Source: a bacterium (GTDB taxonomy: Bacteria > Patescibacteriota > Gracilibacteria > UBA1369 > GCA-2718715). Taken from it: 15,892 nt of DNA. The notes beneath the pieces were generated by a model. That model did not search any database and had not been told where the DNA came from. It worked only from the letters and a program-made list of their open reading frames with translations. Shown piece by piece: positions 13,929-15,892 of this stretch (position 1 is the first letter of the stretch; every line of letters starts with the position of its first letter). The stretch spans positions 1 through 15,892 of the forward strand of contig JAUHYY010000011.1 in NCBI GenBank assembly GCA_030426295.1, read 5' to 3'. The position numbers and the translations under genes are program-made.

Positions 13929-15521
13929 ATGACAAGAACACGTTTTGCACCATCACCTACTGGATACCTTCACATCGGAGGTCTTCGTACAGCTTTATAC
14001 GCCTATCTTCTAGCAAAGAAAAATGACGGCGACTTTATTCTAAGAATCGAAGACACAGATCAAGAAAGACTAGTTAGCGGTGCAACAGACGATTTCATTA
14101 ACACATTACATTGGGCAGGAATCGACTTTAATGAAGGCCCTGGCATAGGTGGAGACAAAGGACCATACACACAATCAGAAAGACTTCCTTTGTACAAAAA
14201 ATATGCACAACAACTACTCGACGAAGGTCATGCATACAGATGCTTCTGCTCAAAAGAAACACTAGATGAAATGCGAGAAGAACAAATGGCTGCTAAAAAA
14301 GCACCAATGTATGACAGAAGATGCAGATACTTAAGCGAAGAAGAAGTTCAAAAGAAACTCGACGAAGGGCAACCATACGTAATCAGACAAGCAATTAAAC
14401 TAAACAAAATTGTAAAACTAGAAGACTTAGTTCGAGGTACAACAAAATTCGACACAAACACCCTCGACGATCATGTGCTTCTAAAATCTGACGGCTTCCC
14501 TACTTACCATTTAGCAGTAGTAGTCGACGACAAATTAATGGAAATCACACATGTATTCAGAGGTGAAGAATGGTTACCATCAGCGCCAAAGCACATCCTT
14601 CTTTACGAAGCATTCGGATGGGAACCACCAAAATTCGCACATCTTTCACTAATTTTAAATAAAGACAGAACTAAACTTTCAAAAAGACAAAATGACGTAT
14701 CAACTCAAAGCTACATCGAAAAAGGATACTCAAAAGAGGCACTAGTTAACTTCATTGCTCTAATTGGATGGAACAATTCAGACAACCAAGAAATCTACTC
14801 ACTCGAAGAACTAGTTCAAGAATTCGACGTAAGCGGGCTACAAAAAGCTGGTGCAATCTTCGACCTAGACAAACTAAACTGGTTCGAATGGCAATGGAAA
14901 AGAAGAAACTACTTAAAAACAATCACAGAAAAAGCTAAAGAACTCGACGAAACAGTTGAAATCACTGAAAAGAAAAAAGGACACCTAGAATTCAAATTCT
15001 CAAGCCCATTAAAAGAATCTGAGTTCACAAGATTCCGTGGACAAGAACTCAAAAAAATCTGCCATGACCACATCACACCTGCAATCGCAGAAAACGAATC
15101 AAAAGACGAAGAATTCTTCGCGAAAGCATTAGTGGCTATTCAAGAAAAAATCCTAAAAGAACCTGAAAACACTACACAAAACATAAGCTTCTTCTTCAAC
15201 GAAAACCTAGACTTCTCAGCTGACATGTTTACACATGAAAAGATGGGAGTAACTCTAGAAATGGCAACTGAAGTAGTCAAAGTAATTCACAACGAACTTG
15301 AAGAAAAAGACTTCAAATCAGAAAGCATACTCAAAGATAAATACATCGCAATCATAAACACAATGGGCCTAAAAACAGGACAAGTCATGTGGCCTGCTCG
15401 TATAGCCCTAACAGCAGAGGAATTCTCTCCAGGAGCATACGAAGTTGCATTTGTGCTAGGACTCGAAAAAACACAACAAAGACTCGAGGCAGCTCTAGAA
15501 TGGCTTCAAACTAACGCCTAA
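13929..15521 (+). CDS. gltX: Glutamyl-tRNA synthetase
   Basis: The 530-residue cytosolic enzyme charges tRNA-Glu (and perhaps tRNA-Gln, if an amidotransferase route exists, which cannot be told here). It is class Ib: FAPSPTGYLHIGG has the HIGH-like motif at 15-18, RIEDTD is at 39-44, and the second signature is KLSKR at 249-253. The zinc-binding pattern Cys105-x-Cys107-x24-Cys132-x-Tyr134 matches the arrangement known in E. coli GluRS. The anticodon-binding C-terminal part includes TGLKTGQVMWPAR-like sequence near 478-490. It is longer than the usual 465-500 residues; the extra length seems to lie in the charged stretch about 325-405. Most Phe codons are TTC, like other native plus-strand genes. 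Its TAA interlocks with the TAG of the opposite gene (CTAA at 15518-15521). Confidence 0.96.
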   Translation: MTRTRFAPSPTGYLHIGGLRTALYAYLLAKKNDGDFILRIEDTDQERLVSGATDDFINTLHWAGIDFNEGPGIGGDKGPYTQSERLPLYKKYAQQLLDEGHAYRCFCSKETLDEMREEQMAAKKAPMYDRRCRYLSEEEVQKKLDEGQPYVIRQAIKLNKIVKLEDLVRGTTKFDTNTLDDHVLLKSDGFPTYHLAVVVDDKLMEITHVFRGEEWLPSAPKHILLYEAFGWEPPKFAHLSLILNKDRTKLSKRQNDVSTQSYIEKGYSKEALVNFIALIGWNNSDNQEIYSLEELVQEFDVSGLQKAGAIFDLDKLNWFEWQWKRRNYLKTITEKAKELDETVEITEKKKGHLEFKFSSPLKESEFTRFRGQELKKICHDHITPAIAENESKDEEFFAKALVAIQEKILKEPENTTQNISFFFNENLDFSADMFTHEKMGVTLEMATEVVKVIHNELEEKDFKSESILKDKYIAIINTMGLKTGQVMWPARIALTAEEFSPGAYEVAFVLGLEKTQQRLEAALEWLQTNA

Positions 15522-15892
15522 ATTATATTCAACGATTGATAAATTTCTTCAATAACTTTCTTTGCAGTTGAATATTTTGCCTGCACATATGAAACCTCTA
15601 AGAAATATTGAGGCTTAATTTCACCTTTCAAAGTAAAGAAATAAGCAACCTGACAATTCGAAGTAGAACTATCACAAGACTCAAATCTTATTACATTACG
15701 CAACTGGTCAGACAAACGATCTGGAATCGAAATTATTGAACCAGATGGCAGCTGTTCACTTTGATATAAACCAGCAGATATTCTCTGGATCCCTTTTCTA
15801 GCAACATAACCATCAGAAGGCATTAAGCTAACTTTTGTATCATATTCCTCCAACTCTGAAACAAGTGGATAACTAAAACTCAAATCATGACC
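15518..15892 (-). CDS. Protein of unknown function, C-terminal part (5' end outside window)
   Basis: The minus-strand frame is open from the window edge to a TAG at 15520-15518, giving about 124 residues. It begins GHDLSFSYPLVSELEEYD; an in-frame TTG at 15883 is inside this stretch and is not a likely start, because similarity to the pattern below starts before it. An LSFSYP entry followed by beta-rich sequence and a final helix (AKKVIEEIYQSLNII) recalls the C-terminal domain of the SLH protein at 3448-4578 (DLSFDIP ... VLDSIVY), so it may be a PsbP-like domain of a secreted or lipid-anchored protein. Two cysteines (FESC and SNC) are close enough to form a disulfide. The N-terminus, and with it any signal peptide, is not in the window. 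Confidence 0.6.
   Translation of the reverse strand, partial: GHDLSFSYPLVSELEEYDTKVSLMPSDGYVARKGIQRISAGLYQSEQLPSGSIISIPDRLSDQLRNVIRFESCDSSTSNCQVAYFFTLKGEIKPQYFLEVSYVQAKYSTAKKVIEEIYQSLNII

Noticed and set aside
1..15892. Recoded UGA (glycine) as in Gracilibacteria or Absconditabacteria
   Set aside because: Long conserved genes (ftsK, metG, gltX) run open in the standard code with no in-frame TGA, and the 9870-10961 gene ends naturally at TGA overlapping the next ATG.

Overview
The window is an AT-rich, very tightly packed piece of a bacterial chromosome. I read it as Candidate Phyla Radiation (Patescibacteria), with a Peregrinibacteria-like lineage as a plausible guess. The reasons are small membrane pilin-like proteins of the VirB2/TrbC (T4SS_pilin) type in a tandem cluster, SLH-repeat surface proteins, prepilin-like genes, a single-domain asparaginase-like protein, almost no Shine-Dalgarno sequences, and genes that overlap by 1 or 4 bases. 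The standard bacterial code fits: ftsK, metG and gltX are open over their full length with no internal TGA. The lineage is an inference, because no rRNA gene is present.

Layout. Bases 1-1802 hold the end of a run of prepilin-like genes: the tail of one pseudopilin, a Glu+5 prepilin, and a GspK/PilX-like protein that lacks Glu+5. Bases 1828-5592 look like an inserted module. A tyrosine recombinase on the minus strand faces away from three plus-strand genes: an asparaginase-like protein and two SLH proteins. Each of these genes is followed by a related structured repeat of about 77-101 bases with attC-like ends. This is the layout of an integron or integron-like cassette array and is the main finding. 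Bases 5686-8004 encode an FtsK/SpoIIIE DNA translocase. Bases 8001-9137 (minus) encode a cytosolic protein of unknown function with two asparagine runs. Bases 9274-12343 form a five-gene operon of secreted or membrane proteins, each with a signal peptide and two C-terminal membrane helices of T4SS-pilin type. Bases 12340-15521 hold metG (minus) and gltX (plus), back to back. The window ends inside a minus-strand gene of unknown function.

How it fits together. Most of the window concerns the cell surface: pseudopilins for a type IV pilus or pilus-like machine, SLH proteins for the cell wall or S-layer, and VirB2-like membrane proteins. The rest is core housekeeping: chromosome translocation and two aminoacyl-tRNA synthetases. 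Three of the four convergent gene pairs share interlocked stop codons (TTAG, TTAA, CTAA). The exception is the junction at the left edge of the recombinase module, which fits an insertion there. Plus-strand native genes favour C-ending codons, whereas the asparaginase-like gene favours T-ending ones, which also fits transfer.
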